A stretch of 64,000 nucleotides of DNA from Thinopyrum elongatum (lineage: Eukaryota > Streptophyta > Magnoliopsida > Poales > Poaceae): positions 427,233,230 to 427,297,229 of the forward strand of contig CM022303.1 of assembly GCA_011799875.1 (NCBI GenBank), written 5' to 3'. A model generated the notes under the pieces. That model saw nothing but the letters and a program-made list of their open reading frames with translations. It ran no database searches and was not told the DNA's origin. Below, in pieces: positions 1-10,626 of this stretch (position 1 is its first letter; the number at the start of each line of letters is the position of its first letter). Made by a program: the position numbers and the translations under genes.

Positions 1-1374
1 GTCGCCGAGGCTGGTCACTGATGCTGAGAACCGAGGCCTGTCGTCGATCCTGGTCACCGAGGCCGGTCGCCGATGCTGGCCGCTGGTCGCCGGTGTGGGG
101 TGGATGGCCAGGGCGAGCCGGAGATGGGGGGTGGGGGCGAGTCGGCGACGATTGCGAGTCGCAGAGTGCCGCCGCGCTAGGGAGGGACCGAGGGAGTGGA
201 CTCGAGATGATTGGGGTTGATGCGACTAGATTAGCTTTAATATAATTAGGTTAGTGATAGTGGGGTTGCGGGGGGATTAGGGAACATGTGCTGGGCTTTT
301 GACCTTCTGTGACCGCGAGCGACTTGGGTTGGACATTTGCTACATCCAGTATTGTAGTGTCACTGCCATATGGGTCCACCTATCATCCGGGTATCCATTG
401 GATATCCATGCAGCAGAAACTATAAGCATGCACAACCCGGCTATTCACGGGTATCCAGATCCACGGATCCATGGGCAGAAATGTGCCCAATACCCTTGCC
501 AAACCGGGTCGGGTATCCGCAGGTATCCAGATCCATGGATAAAATTGCCATCCCTAGTGGGGGACTGCGCAGTTTGACGATGAACTCCAGCGGCTGGTCA
601 CCAACATGGCCTTCGTTTGGACCCAGGGCAACTGGAGGGGGAGCGATCAAGACACCGCCCCTCCCTCCTCATCCCTGAGCACCACGGCTGCCGCGTCATC
701 GTCCTCTACCACCTCCTCTAACACCGGGCTCCGCCCTCGCATCCTCAACAGGAGGAGGGAGACGTTGTCGTGTGGGAACCCTCATCACCACCGCTGGGGT
801 GCCACCACGACCTCTCCCCCTTGCCATGGTGGAGAGAAAATGTCAGAAGAAAGGAGGAGACGATGGGTGTGGGCGTACACCACGCCCACGCCCCCTTTTA
901 TGGGCGAACGGAGCCGGGGGCAAGCTCCACACCCAGGGGGCAACCGCCCCGCTCCGCCAATCTGACTCCTCTGTGTCACCAACGGCACACAGAGTTAAGA
1001 CCGACCCCTTGCACCAATCCATGGCGCCTGGCTTTCTGCCATGGCACTCATTTCCGCGCCCTCCGCGTCCGCCACCAACCCTGCGCAATGCATGCAGCAT
1101 ACATGGCGGAAACGCCAGGAGCGGAGAAGCTAGTGGAATGGCAGTTATCGCCCCATGAACATGGGACGTTGGTAGCCCACCGATCATGGCTTAAATCTCC
1201 CCCATAACATCCTGCACGACGCACGGAAAAACCGAAAACTGACTCAAGCATAGGTTAATGAAGAAGCTAGGAAAGTATTAAGAAATAAGGTACCACAAGC
1301 CTCCTGCCTGTGTACCTGATAGGGCCTACCCCAACGATGCTCAGCAGCACGTTCGGGCCATGCCCGGGGGCTCC
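1..1374. other. unassigned left-edge sequence, partly interior of a gypsy-type element
   Basis: No recognisable protein domain was found. Positions 1-250 are GC-rich with short internal repeats (gaggctggtcac-like words). Positions 600-965 hold an open frame rich in Ser, Thr and Pro that I cannot assign. The last part, ending in the purine-rich run TGCCCGGGGGCTCC at 1361-1374, looks like a polypurine tract next to the LTR that starts at 1375, so at least the right end is probably the 3' interior of that LTR element on the plus strand. Confidence 0.35.
376..560. repeat. GGTATCC-rich repeat, possible hAT-like MITE fragment
   Basis: Diverged copies of the word GGTATCCAGATCCA occur near 449 and 521, with a related GGGTATCCATTGGATATCC near 387. 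Read on the minus strand, the right edge begins CTAGGGATGGCAATTTTATCC (near 559), which resembles the GGGATGGCAA ends of some plant hAT-type nonautonomous elements. No matching left terminus or 8-bp target duplication was found, so this is a fragment at best. Confidence 0.3.
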
Positions 1375-2286
1375 TGTTGGTGCAACAAACCTTGGCGTGT
1401 GTTGCCTGGACTGTACACAGGCGCGAAGGCAAGACTGCAGTGACAAAGCAAGACCAAGCTGAAGAGATAGCTCTATGAGAAATCAAAGGGCGGATCAAGA
1501 AGACCAAGACAAACCAAAAGAACAAGATATCACTAAGGAAGAACTTCCATTGCCGGCCAGGCGAGCCTGGTCAAGTCGAGGCTTCACCAAAGGCACGTCC
1601 CAAGATTTCCACGGTAGGCTTGCCAGGGCCGCCAAGGGCAGGTCACCCCGCCAAGACTCCACCGCTCCACCGCACAGCGGCGCAATTTACTTATCAGTGC
1701 GGTGTCGAGTCCCCAAGTGATTAAGTGGCTGTCATTTCACACGTGGCAACCATTTGGAAAGAATATTCACCCTGTATGACACCCGTCTAGAGGCGTGTCA
1801 TGCAGACAGACAAGAGGGTGGTTGGGCGACGCTGCAGGCTTGCCGGGCTTCATCCTCAGCATGACACCTAGCAATGCATTTAATGCACTTTGTCCTAACT
1901 GCCAGAGTTAGGTATAATAGCACTGTTGGCTATCTAATCAGAAGGTAATGACTGATTTGCCACTGTGGTAACCCCTTAGCCTATAAAAGGAGGGCCATGG
2001 CGACCTAAAATAGGATTCAGACCCTTGTACACTCTTACGCGCGTAGTTTCTCTCCCTGAGGCAACCTTGCCGGGCTTGAGCGCTGCGTGTTCGTCACGGC
2101 CCCCTGATCCAATCCACCAAAGCAGGAGTAGGGTTTTACACTTCGCAGCGGCCCGAACCTGGGTAAAAACCACCAGCGTCACCCCTGTCTTGCTGCTTCA
2201 CGGTCTCCGCTCTTTGTGCGACGTGCCCCCCTTGCTAAACCACAAGGGACTGATGGCCCCATAGGTGTTCTTGTTGCACCACGACA
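1375..2286 (+). mobile_element. LTR of a gypsy-type element, probably its 3' LTR
   Basis: The unit opens TGTTGGTGCAACAA and closes TTGTTGCACCACGACA, so the ends are TG...CA with a 10-bp near-terminal inverted repeat (GGTGCAACAA). A polypurine-like tract lies immediately upstream, which places this as a 3' LTR on the plus strand. A TATA-like CCTATAAAAGG at 1980-1990 and a promoter-proximal region up to about 2170 fit an LTR. The right flank is the interior of a WHAM-like element, so this copy inserted there. The family is not named with certainty. Confidence 0.65.
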
Positions 2287-4548
2287 CTCATGATGAGTGT
2301 TTATTCACTCGTCCTTACACGAGAAGGGCTGGTAATAGGGATGCCTAGTCCCGAAATAAAAAAAATTGCAAATAATTAAACAAAACTCCCCCAGGACTGT
2401 TGTTGGTATGGACGGCACCCGTGGATTCGGCTAGCCATGGCTTGTGTTTGTTGGTGGAGGGGGAGTAAACCTTTACTTTTACTGCTTGGGAACCGCTGCT
2501 AATGTGTTTAGCATGGAAGATATTGATAACTCTTGGTCGTAACATTGATAGGAAGGGTGCCCCACCCAAAATTATATTTATCTCTGATTTAAGCTTTGAG
2601 CTCTGGCACTTCTGCAAATCCCTACTTCCCTCTGCGAAGGGACTATCCATTTACTTTTATGTTATTTTTATGTTGAGTCATCACCTTCTCAAACAAGCGC
2701 CAGTCCTGAGAGCACTATTGCCATCCTCATGCATTGTGTATAGTTAATGTTGAGTGCATCATGACTGGATCTCTTCTACCATGAATTAAAATGTTTAGTC
2801 GCTGCTTGAACTTTGGAGGTGCTCTGCATTTATGTTTTGCGGTCTCAGAAAGGGCTAGCAAGATATCACTGTTGTCATATTACATCATGATTGTTTTGAC
2901 AAAGTGTTGGCATTTGAGATATTTTATTATTGCTCGCTAGTTGATTATGCCATTGATATGAGTTAATATAATTTTTAAGATTTATTGTTGACATGTTTAG
3001 TCATAATCTTTGTTGAAAACCTGGGTGCTATTTAAGCATATATATGTAAACAAGAACAAAAGAGTTCGTAAAAGTTTTTCTTTATCACTTTCAGTTTGTC
3101 AACTAAATTGCTTGAGGACAAGCAATGGGTTAAGCTTGGGGGAGTTGATACGTCTTCATCGTATCTACATTTCCTAACGTTTTTGCTCTTGTTTTGGACT
3201 CTTATTTGCATGATTTGAATGAAACTAACCCGGACTGACGCTGTTTTCAGCAGAACTACCATGGTGTTGTTTTTGTGCAGAAATAAAAGTTCTCAGAATT
3301 GGACAAAACTTTTTGGTGAATAATTTCACAATAAATAAAAAATGCTGGAACCAAGACCCACTGGAGGGGGCCCCTGGCTTCCCACAAGACACCAGGGCGC
3401 ACAACCCCCCTCTGGCGCGCCCTGGTGGGTGGTGGGGCCCTCGGGGCTCCGCTGACCCTAATTCCGACGCTATAAAATCCATTTTTTCCAGAAAAATAGG
3501 AGAGGAAGTTTCATCATGTTTTACGATATGGAGCCGCCGCCGCCTCCTGTTCTTCATTGGGAGGCCAGATCCGGAGCCCGTGCGGGGCTTCGGAGCGGGG
3601 AATCTTCGGTCTTCATCATCACCAACCCTCCTTCATCACCAATTCCATGATGCTCCCCGTAATTCCTTCGTAGGCTCGCTGGTCGGTGAGGAGTTGGATG
3701 AGATTCATCATGTAATCGAGTTAGTTTTGTTAGGGCTTGATCCCTAGTATCCACTATCTTCTGAGATTGATGTTGCTATGACTTTGCTTAATGCTTGTCA
3801 CTAGGGCCCGAGTGCCATGATTTCAGATCTGAACCGTTTATGTTTTCACCATTATATCTATGTTCTAGATCCGATCTTACAAGTTATATGCACCTACTAT
3901 GGGTTATGATCCGCAAACCCCAAAGTGACAATAGTTGGAATACTCTCTGGTGATGATCGTAGTTTGAGGAGTTCATGTATTCACCATGTGTTAATGCTTT
4001 GTTCTGGTTCTCTATTAAAAGGAGGCCTTAATATCCCTTAGTTTCCTTATGGACCCCACTGCCACAGGAGGGTAGGACAAAAGATTTCACGCAAGTTCTT
4101 TTCCATAAGCACGTATATGACTATTTACGAAATACATGCCTACATTATATTTATGAACTGGAGCTAGTTCTGTGTCGCCCTAGGTTATGACTGTTATATG
4201 ATGAATATCATCCAACGAATCCACCGATCCAATGCCTACGAGCTTTTCACATATTGTTCTTGTTAAGTTACTATTGCTATTACTACTATCACAACTGCTA
4301 CAAAATTATCACTATTGGTGTTATTGTTACCGTTACTATTACTACCACTGCTATCACTACAAAACTATCATACTACTGTGCTACTGATCACTTTGCTGCA
4401 GATATTAAATCTCCAGGTGTGGTTGAATTAACAACTCAACTGCTAATACTTACAAATATTATTTGGTTCCCTTGTGTCGAATCTATAAATTTGGGTTGAA
4501 TACTCTACCCTCGAAAACTGTTGCGATCCCCTATACTTGTGGGTTATC
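2287..4548 (+). mobile_element. W1: 3' part of an Athila-lineage (WHAM-like) retrotransposon
   Basis: This is colinear with the 3' untranslated interior and 3' LTR of W2 at about 49400-51657. Shared landmarks include the 'aaaactcccccagga' stretch, the 'ctctggcac' block, the purine tract GCTTGGGGGAG just before 3146, and the LTR itself. Its 5' half is absent because the LTR at 1375-2286 interrupts it at the left. It contains no coding sequence. Divergence from W2 is visibly larger than between the two LTRs of W2, so W1 is the older copy. Confidence 0.85.
3146..4548 (+). repeat. 3' LTR of W1
   Basis: It runs from TGATACGTCTTCATCG to GGGTTATCA (about 1403 bp), matching the 1402-1404 bp LTRs of W2 along its whole length. 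A TATA-like CTATAAAATCC lies near 3470. The next five bases (GCGTT) would be the target duplication, but the 5' LTR is missing, so this cannot be confirmed. Confidence 0.85.
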
Positions 4549-5893
4549 AGCGTTCCTATACTTATACAAAAAATAGAACAGACCTCTATGTTTTCTTCAA
4601 AAAAATACATAAGTTGGGCTATGGATGTTTAAGAAAAAATAAAACCTAGGATGGGAGGCCCATAGTTCGGTCGATACATGACGACCCTCAAAAAAATACA
4701 AACTGACATGTCATGGGCTGCACATTTTAAAAAAGAAGGCCTAGACTGGGCAGCCCACAACCCAGCTAATACTTGCTGGCCCACTGATAATAAATGATAC
4801 CTGCCAGCTCGTCAATGACTGGCTTCGTTGTAAATTTATCTCCTTTAGTAACTACGTTGACAAACCCGTGGGCCCCAACGTCGATATAGCATTAGGAGGA
4901 AGTATTTTTTCAATGAGGCACTTGCTTGCATACGGCCATGGACCTGGTGGGTCCCGGCTGTCTGCCTCTCCATGTACAGTCCTCTCCAGATACCTCTCAT
5001 TTGTTGACCATGTTCAAAACGGCAAATAGCGGCGGTGCAGCGAGCGGACAAAGGCAGAGGATGACGTCCAGGCCCCGGGCGAGAACGCACCGGAGACGGG
5101 GAAGACGTGCTACAGTAGTGGTAGCAGTTGTGCCTAATTTCTAGTGAAAGTACTAAAGTAGCCCAGTGGCCAAGTTCCACTCCCCAACCGCTGCTCCGCC
5201 CGGGTTCGATTCCACCTGATGAAGTGAAAATATCCCCAAATTTTTGCCTCTGCCATTACTGACATGTGGGTGCCCAATTGTCATCTACGCACACCACCTC
5301 CAACACTTGCCAAAACTTCGTCCCTCGTTTTCTCTGATTTTTGCACACTCAACATTGTGTGGGCATTTGGAAAATAGCATATCTTTTTGACTGTGCATCA
5401 TATGAAGTTGTGTTGTGAATGAATGTTAATCAGCATGATGTTAACTGGCTGGTAGTTCCATTTTCGACCATGAATAAAACTTGCAACATGATGTTATCCC
5501 TGTTTGAAAAGGGCATGTTAATATAAATGCTCTGCCTCTGAAACTTGTAGTTTCTTATGTGAAACCAAAACTTGCAATTTCTTCTCTGAGAATCACATTG
5601 TCTACACTTTTATATGAAACTACATTTTTTAAATTGCTCAGAGTAGATCTCTAGAATTCATAAAATACTTCATATGTTTAATACTGCAAATATGAAACTC
5701 AAAAGACATTCATATCTAAAAGTACTATCAAAATACACAACACAAAACACAATCCACAACCTGCAAATACTGACAACCCTAAGCTCCTCCTCAGACTATT
5801 GGGTGGGGGCAGTCCCCTCCTATTCCTCGGCGGCAGACAGCCGCCCCATGAGATGAGGTGAACGGCAAGGGAGAGGATGGCGGGGACGCGTCA
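4549..5893. other. noncoding AT-rich region without recognised gene
   Basis: Several short frames exist but none has a recognisable domain. The stretch 4560-4830 carries words such as 'gggcagcccacaaccc' typical of grass DNA-transposon ends, but no paired termini were found. A tRNA-promoter-like piece at 5159-5213 is listed separately. Positions 5230-5760 are AT-rich with nothing identified. Confidence 0.4.
5159..5213 (+). repeat. tRNA-like pol III promoter pair, possible SINE head
   Basis: TAGCCCAGTGGC at 5159-5170 fits the A box consensus (TRGCNNAGYNGG), and GGTTCGATTCC at 5203-5213 is a perfect B box. Their spacing of about 45 nt is normal for a tRNA or tRNA-derived SINE. No acceptor stem can be paired, so it is not a functional tRNA. 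The 3' end of a SINE (simple tail, TSD) was not located. Confidence 0.4.
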
Positions 5894-6322
5894 TTACGCC
5901 AACTGCTTTTCTCCTCTTGCAGTTGGGTACGGTCGACGAAGATTCCACCAGCTCGCTCTGCCACGGCACCCTAAAAATGGCACTATGTAGATGCTCGATC
6001 CTTCAATCTCTGGTGGATGCTCCAGCTTGGATCGATACTCCCACCACCACTGCCTGATGGTCGGATTCAGTGAATCTGTTTGCTCCATGGCCCAAAGGAT
6101 CAGCTCTATGTACTCCCGCGTGACTCCCTCCTGGAGTATCGCCGCTTTTTCGCTCTGTTCCAGATATTTGGCCATCGCTGTCGCCGTCGCTAGTAATTGC
6201 TCCAGGTTGTCAAACCAAGACTGTATCTCCAACATCTTGTCTAGCTTCACAGGGTCATCGTCTGCGATCCTCACGTATCGGTTGTACTCCTCAATCGATC
6301 TAATTCTCCACAACACCTTCAC
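5894..6322 (-). CDS. unrecognised small protein, member 1 of a divergent pair
   Basis: This frame encodes about 142 residues with no family I recognise. A block with IADDDPVKL, EIQSWFDN and LILWAMEQT is clearly related to the plus-strand copy at 7037-7525 (IADGDQVKL, EILTWFDK, YLLWAMEET, then RRWWAYRSKVEHP against RQWWWEYRSKLEHP). The conserved core is acidic and Trp-rich and looks helical. No ATG precedes the core in this frame. The first codon after the upstream stop is a GTG, which also lies in a splice-donor-like GTGAGT, so this may be a downstream exon of a gene whose first exon is the Pro/Gln/Asn-rich repeat at 6323-6500. No signal peptide or membrane segment is visible. It could be a gene or a lightly decayed pseudogene. 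Confidence 0.5.
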   Translation of the reverse strand: MKVLWRIRSIEEYNRYVRIADDDPVKLDKMLEIQSWFDNLEQLLATATAMAKYLEQSEKAAILQEGVTREYIELILWAMEQTDSLNPTIRQWWWEYRSKLEHPPEIEGSSIYIVPFLGCRGRASWWNLRRPYPTARGEKQLA

Positions 6323-6500
6323 TCACCGGCGGTGGTTTTTGAATGGAAGAGGAGAGGAGTGGCGCTGGTTTTGGATTGGAACATGAGAGGAGCGGCGGTG
6401 GTTTTGAAATGGAAGAGGTGAGTAGTGGCGCTGGTTTTGGATTGGAACAGGAGAGGAGCGAATGGTGGTTTTGAAATGGAAGAGGACAGGAGCGGCGGTG
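6323..6500 (-). repeat. in-phase tandem repeat at the head of pair member 1
   Basis: Alternating units of roughly 33 bp combine into a 66-bp period. Read on the minus strand they contain TTCCATTTCAAAACCACC and TTCCAATCCAAAACCAGC. One frame stays open and gives a Ser/Pro/Lys/Asn-rich repeat (SCSNPKPAPLL and SSISKPPPLL types). The unit length is a multiple of three, which keeps that frame open through expansion. It lies directly upstream of the conserved core of the gene at 5894-6322. Confidence 0.6.
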
Positions 6501-6524
6501 GTCTTGGAAGTATTTTTTTTGTTT

Positions 6525-6705
6525 TGCATATTTTGGGTCAAAGTTTGACCATGTACTGTATTTGACAAGTAAAATGTGAATGCATGTCATCAAACATTGT
6601 ATGATTTGGTTCGTATCTGAATGTACTTTCAAATTATATTATTTTTGCAACATATAATTTGTTAAAATCATGGTCAAAATATGACCCAGAATACAAGGGA
6701 GACTA
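6525..6705. mobile_element. putative small MITE between the divergent genes
   Basis: The left part has TTTTGGGTCAAAGTTTGACCATG near 6531, and the right part, on the opposite strand, TTCTGGGTCATATTTTGACCATG near 6692. These form imperfect terminal inverted repeats around an AT-rich centre. There is no coding capacity. Exact ends and a target duplication could not be fixed, and the superfamily is undetermined. Confidence 0.4.
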
Positions 6706-6789
6706 GTTAATGTGGGGTTGCTTCTAAATTGAAGGGTAAATTTATTTTGATTTTGATCCAGTCACAGCGCGCTGGCCCTCTCATCCAAT

Positions 6790-7015
6790 CCTAAATCGTT
6801 GTTGCACGGCCCTCTCCCTCTTCTCCATTGCAAAACAACCCCTTTTCCTCTCCATCTTCTCCATTCCAAAACCATAGTCTCGCCTCTCCCTCTTCTCCAT
6901 TGCAAAACTACCCCCTCTCCAATCCATCTTCTTCATCACAAAACCACAGTCTTGCCTCTCCCTCTTCTCCATTGCAAGACCACCATCTCTCCTCCCATCT
7001 TCCAAAGCCAGCACC
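6790..7015 (+). repeat. tandem repeat at the head of pair member 2
   Basis: Repeats of CTCCCTCTTCTCCATTGCAAAAC and relatives, about 33 bp each and at least six copies, run up to the start of the conserved core at about 7037. Two frames stay open, one giving an SSPFQNHSLASP-type repeat. Composition and position mirror the repeat at 6323-6500, in the opposite orientation. Confidence 0.6.
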
Positions 7016-7036
7016 GGACCTCTCAGAAGCACATCT

Positions 7037-7525
7037 ATGGAGAGGATGCATCAGTGAATCGGGCAAATTGCCGACGGCGACCAGGTGAAGTTAGCTAGGT
7101 TGAAGGAGATCCTTACTTGGTTTGACAAAGAGTCAAAGATTTTGAGGATGGAGAGGGCCATGTGGCAATGTTAGAGAAAGAGCGAGACGACGGTGATGAG
7201 GGCGGCGATGTACTCCCCGGCGGCAGTCACGCCGCAGTCCTTCGAGTTCATCGAGTATCTCCTCTGGGCGATGGAGGAGACATATTCACCCGAGGCGAAA
7301 GTCAGGCGGAGGTGGTGGGCGTACAGGTCGAAGGTCGAGCATCCAGTGGATAATGAATTTAACGAGTATGGTGTGGCATTCGTGAGGGTGCAGTGCCAGC
7401 CGGAGCCACGGGAATATTCGTTCTCCCACCGCAAGAGGAGGTCAGATGGCGCGACGTCGCTTCCCTGCCGTTCTCCATGGTTCACTCGCAACTCGCCTCA
7501 TTTCAACGACGACGGTAGGGTTTAA
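7037..7525 (+). pseudogene. unrecognised small protein, member 2 of a divergent pair, broken
   Basis: This is related to the minus-strand frame at 5894-6322 through IADGDQVKL, LKEILTWFDKES, YLLWAMEET and RRWWAYRSKVEHP. In the frame of the core there is a TGA just before IADGDQ and a TAG at 7172-7174 inside it. The uninterrupted part from 7193 to 7525 is 110 residues. The two genes are head to head, with about 290 bp between their repeat regions. Function is unknown. The stops point to a pseudogene, unless an intron removes the first part. Confidence 0.5.
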
Positions 7526-7779
7526 GGTAAGCTTTGCACTAACCTAATCTTCCATCTGCTCATACGTACAATCAGTGTGACGGCTAATGAAAATCATATG
7601 GGTAAGTACTGGGTAGTACTCCGAGTCTTCGAGTACTACGCCAATAACCCTAAAATAGCTCTGGACCTAAAGCAAAGTTTTGACAATGTGTAGAAATAAA
7701 GAAAAGTTGATTGGTGCTTTTTTCAGAGAAGAGTACCCCCTAGAAAAGTGCCAATATAAGCTACTCCTATTTGATTAGA
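7526..7779. other. short noncoding region
   Basis: AT-rich sequence following the broken gene at 7037-7525. It may be its 3' flank. No other feature was seen. Confidence 0.3.
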
Positions 7780-9735
7780 GGATTTGCTGCAACACTGAAA
7801 CAAGTAAAGTGTCCCCTAAAAAAACAAGTAAAGTGCAAGCGAAACACTGACAGATTAAAATATTCTGCAATGGGTCGGCAAGAACTTGTGGAACCATCCG
7901 AGCATCTGTGCTTTTCCAAAACACCTTTATATTAGATATTGGCACCTCGCACTCTGCACATATGCTGGTTCCATCCGTACATTTGTGCAGTTCCACCAAA
8001 ATGTAGCTGGATAACCCTATTTGCACAGATAATGAAAATGCCTGATTACATTATTGTGGCACTAGTTGATGAAACATACACTAATAAATAGAAGAAACAT
8101 CATTTTCTTAATGGGAAAAGATTGCGATAGTATCACAGGATGCCATGCCGCGAGGGCGAGATGGGCCCTGCGACGCCTCATATGGTAGGCCTCATACTGG
8201 AAATCGACCCAATTATCCCCGATACACCTTTTGCCAGTGATGAACATCAGTGTACAACGGTAGTACAAGGAGGGGCCTTGAGACATTCCAATCTCTATTT
8301 TTGTGCAGTTCAACAAAAATTAAGCAACCTAGTTTGCAGAAACACTTATACATTAACAATGGGACTAGTTGATGAAATATATACTAACAAAGAGAAGCAC
8401 TTTCTTTATCTACATTGGAAATGAAATGATAGAGAGGACAGTAGCTCTATTTTAACGGTATTATTACTTCATTTTATCAGTGGCACTAGGGTCGAGCAGG
8501 TGGCAAGCGAGGTGTACCATGCGTTGCTAGGATGGAGGCCGGGGGTGCTTAGACTGGGGTGCTGAAGATGGCTCTTTCTATCCCTATCTTCCCCCTGATG
8601 TTTCTGTGGTAGCTTTTGGGTTGTAATCCAAACTTGGTCAAGCTAGGGTTGCGTTCCCCTACCTGCCTAGCTTATGTGGCAAACTTGTCTCCTGCTAGTA
8701 GTCAGTCCGTTCTAGTAGTAGTTGCATAACTGCCCGTTTACACTAAGATTTTGTTGGATAATGGTTCTCTATGGTTGGGTTTCTTTAATGAAATCGAAGG
8801 AAACCCCCTCTTTTGATAAAAAAAATCAGTGGCACTAGCGCTACCAAAACATTGCCTCAAATTAATAGTGCCACTAGATTAAGGTGCAAAATAATAACAT
8901 TACTGCTTTATCATGGCAGTGCCAAAACAGTAGCACAAGAGCAGAGTCAACATGCAGGATCTTTGGCAAATGGTCGGACCAAAAAGGAACATACCTCGTG
9001 ATGGGAACCATATCTACAGTCAACGCCATCGTAGAAGGGATGACACCAGTCACCAACATGAATGATTCAATTCATGGGACCTATTGTGCAGTTCACCTAA
9101 AATGAAGCAATGTTTGCATCATGCTGTTAGTAAGTACTTGGTCCCATGAGCTAGCAGCTTCTTCTTCATTAGTTGCAATAAAATTGAGCAACATCAAGGT
9201 TGATCGTGAAGCTCGTGGAATGTTCAACTACAATTTGGATATCATTTTGTGCAATTCAACTAAGATCAAGCATGAAATGTATATCTCTGTTTGCACAAAA
9301 AGGTGGAAAGGACGGTGACTAACAAGTGATGAAACATACATCAAATGAAAAGAAGCATGTTCCGTATATGAATGGCGATCCTACAAGGACAGTAGCAATT
9401 CCTAAAGTAGCAACATTGCTATATATTAGTGTGGGAATTAGGATTAACTATGACAATCGTTAAATACGACATTACTTTAATGGTGCCATTGCTTCATTTT
9501 ACCAGCAACATTACATTAACAACTGCTAAAGAGTTGGTATTTGGGCATGGGAGAGTAGGCGGACCATGACAATTGCATTTCTAATGAAAAGAAGCAACTT
9601 AGCTTAATGGGAAATTTAGCAGGACATGAAAAACAGTGCCATTGATTCATACTACTTGAGGCATTACACTGAAAACAACATTGGTTTAACGTGTCCTTTA
9701 ACAGTGGGACTGCTACATTTTACCAGTGGCACTAC
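7780..9735. repeat. decayed long-period direct repeat region
   Basis: A set of words recurs in the same order several times: ttgtgcagttcaac-aaaat, tttgca, ctagttgatgaaacata-actaa, agaagca...ttctta, ggacagtag, and cattttatcagtggcacta. Copies of the 'ttgtgcagtt' word start near 7982, 8300, 9087 and 9250, and copies of the 'ttttaycagtggcacta' word lie near 8473 and 9718. Units are a few hundred bases long and much diverged. No coding capacity or transposon termini were found. A LINE copy interrupts it at 8490-8824. Confidence 0.55.
8490..8824 (+). mobile_element. 5'-truncated LINE 3' end with perfect target duplication
   Basis: The insert ends in GAAACCCCCTCTTTTGATAAAAAAA, the usual 3' end of grass LINEs (written here only in outline). 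It is flanked by a perfect 14-bp direct repeat ATCAGTGGCACTAG at 8476-8489 and 8825-8838. Only about 335 bp of 3' sequence is present and no ORF2 remains. Truncation at the 5' end, an A tail and a long TSD together are the signature of target-primed reverse transcription. Confidence 0.88.
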
Positions 9736-10240
9736 ATAATAGCGGCTCGGGGCAACAAACATCCAAACAGGATATCTGGGTTGGTCCCATTTTTGTTCGG
9801 TATAGCCACCTTTTACTGTGTGAGGCCAGCAAATCTAGTGCTGGACATACTCTGTTGACTTGTCCCCCAGTCCCCACTTTCTTTCCTTTTTCAACCAATA
9901 GATCAGTCTATATCGAGTTTGTACTACGTTTCCCTTTATTTTCCTATTAGACCAAGAGACCAATTGGATAGCCAGTCTTTGCTACTTTTCGCCCCCATTA
10001 TTTCCTCTTTCGACCAAGTCCTCGATTGAGGTAACAAATCGCCCCCACCCCACCCCCTTTTCTTCCCTGTTTGAACCAAGTAGTACTAGATTCGACTCAT
10101 GAAGTAGTTTTACCTCTTAACAGTAAAAATGTAGGTGGCTTTCGAACAGCAAATCGATCCTATCTATGAGGGGGCTAAGAAGTAGTAAAAGATACAAACG
10201 CAGCGACGTGAGGAGCTGGTGCAGTAGAGCAAGGCCGGTT
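9736..10240. other. noncoding region, nothing identified
   Basis: Contains several 'ccctnttttcnaccaa' words (9880-10080), suggesting a weak local repeat. No gene or transposon terminus was seen. Confidence 0.3.
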
Positions 10241-10620
10241 TCAAAGGAAGTTATACCTGAGGGTCCCCGGGATGTCGCTCGGTGGGTGGCGGGAGGCCGA
10301 ATCTACCCACACTATGGCAGCGAGGAAGAAGGGGTCAGAGGCCCTCCCTAGCAGGCGCTGCGTGTGATAGAATGACAAGGCACGCTGATCGGGACGCACC
10401 GGCAGTGGGTTAGAGCCGCCGCCGAGAACGACCGTGTGAACGTTGCACCTTCTCACCTTCCACTGCGGAGGGGATACGGCCGGATCTGTGACCAGCAGTA
10501 AGCAGAGAGAGTGTGGCCATCGCTGTCGTGTTTAGATCTGGAGGGGACGAGAGAGTGTGAAGAGAGCAACACTAGCAAGCAAGCGCGGAGGCTGTGCTTA
10601 TATAGTGGAGTAGTTTTCTT
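10241..10620 (-). pseudogene. possible 5' fragment of a protein-coding gene
   Basis: On the minus strand a TATA-like CTATATAAGC near 10605 is followed by a CT-rich leader and an ATG near 10521 whose frame runs about 37 codons. A second, overlapping frame from 10456 to 10241 (71 codons) contains VHTVVLGGGSNPLPVRP. The LGGG motif faintly recalls the nucleotide loop of ADP-glucose pyrophosphorylases, but the conserved residues after it are absent, so I do not assign that family. The two frames could be a frameshifted single exon. Promoter architecture is more convincing than the protein. Confidence 0.3.
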
Positions 10621-10626
10621 TTTTCT

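Noticed and set aside
772..1207. Overlapping frames of 128-145 residues near the left edge
   Set aside because: Mutually overlapping, low-complexity and without motifs; no way to choose a real one.
5159..5213. Functional tRNA gene
   Set aside because: A and B boxes are present but no acceptor or anticodon stem can be drawn.
10241..10456. LGGG motif suggesting ADP-glucose pyrophosphorylase
   Set aside because: Only the glycine run fits; the following conserved block is missing.
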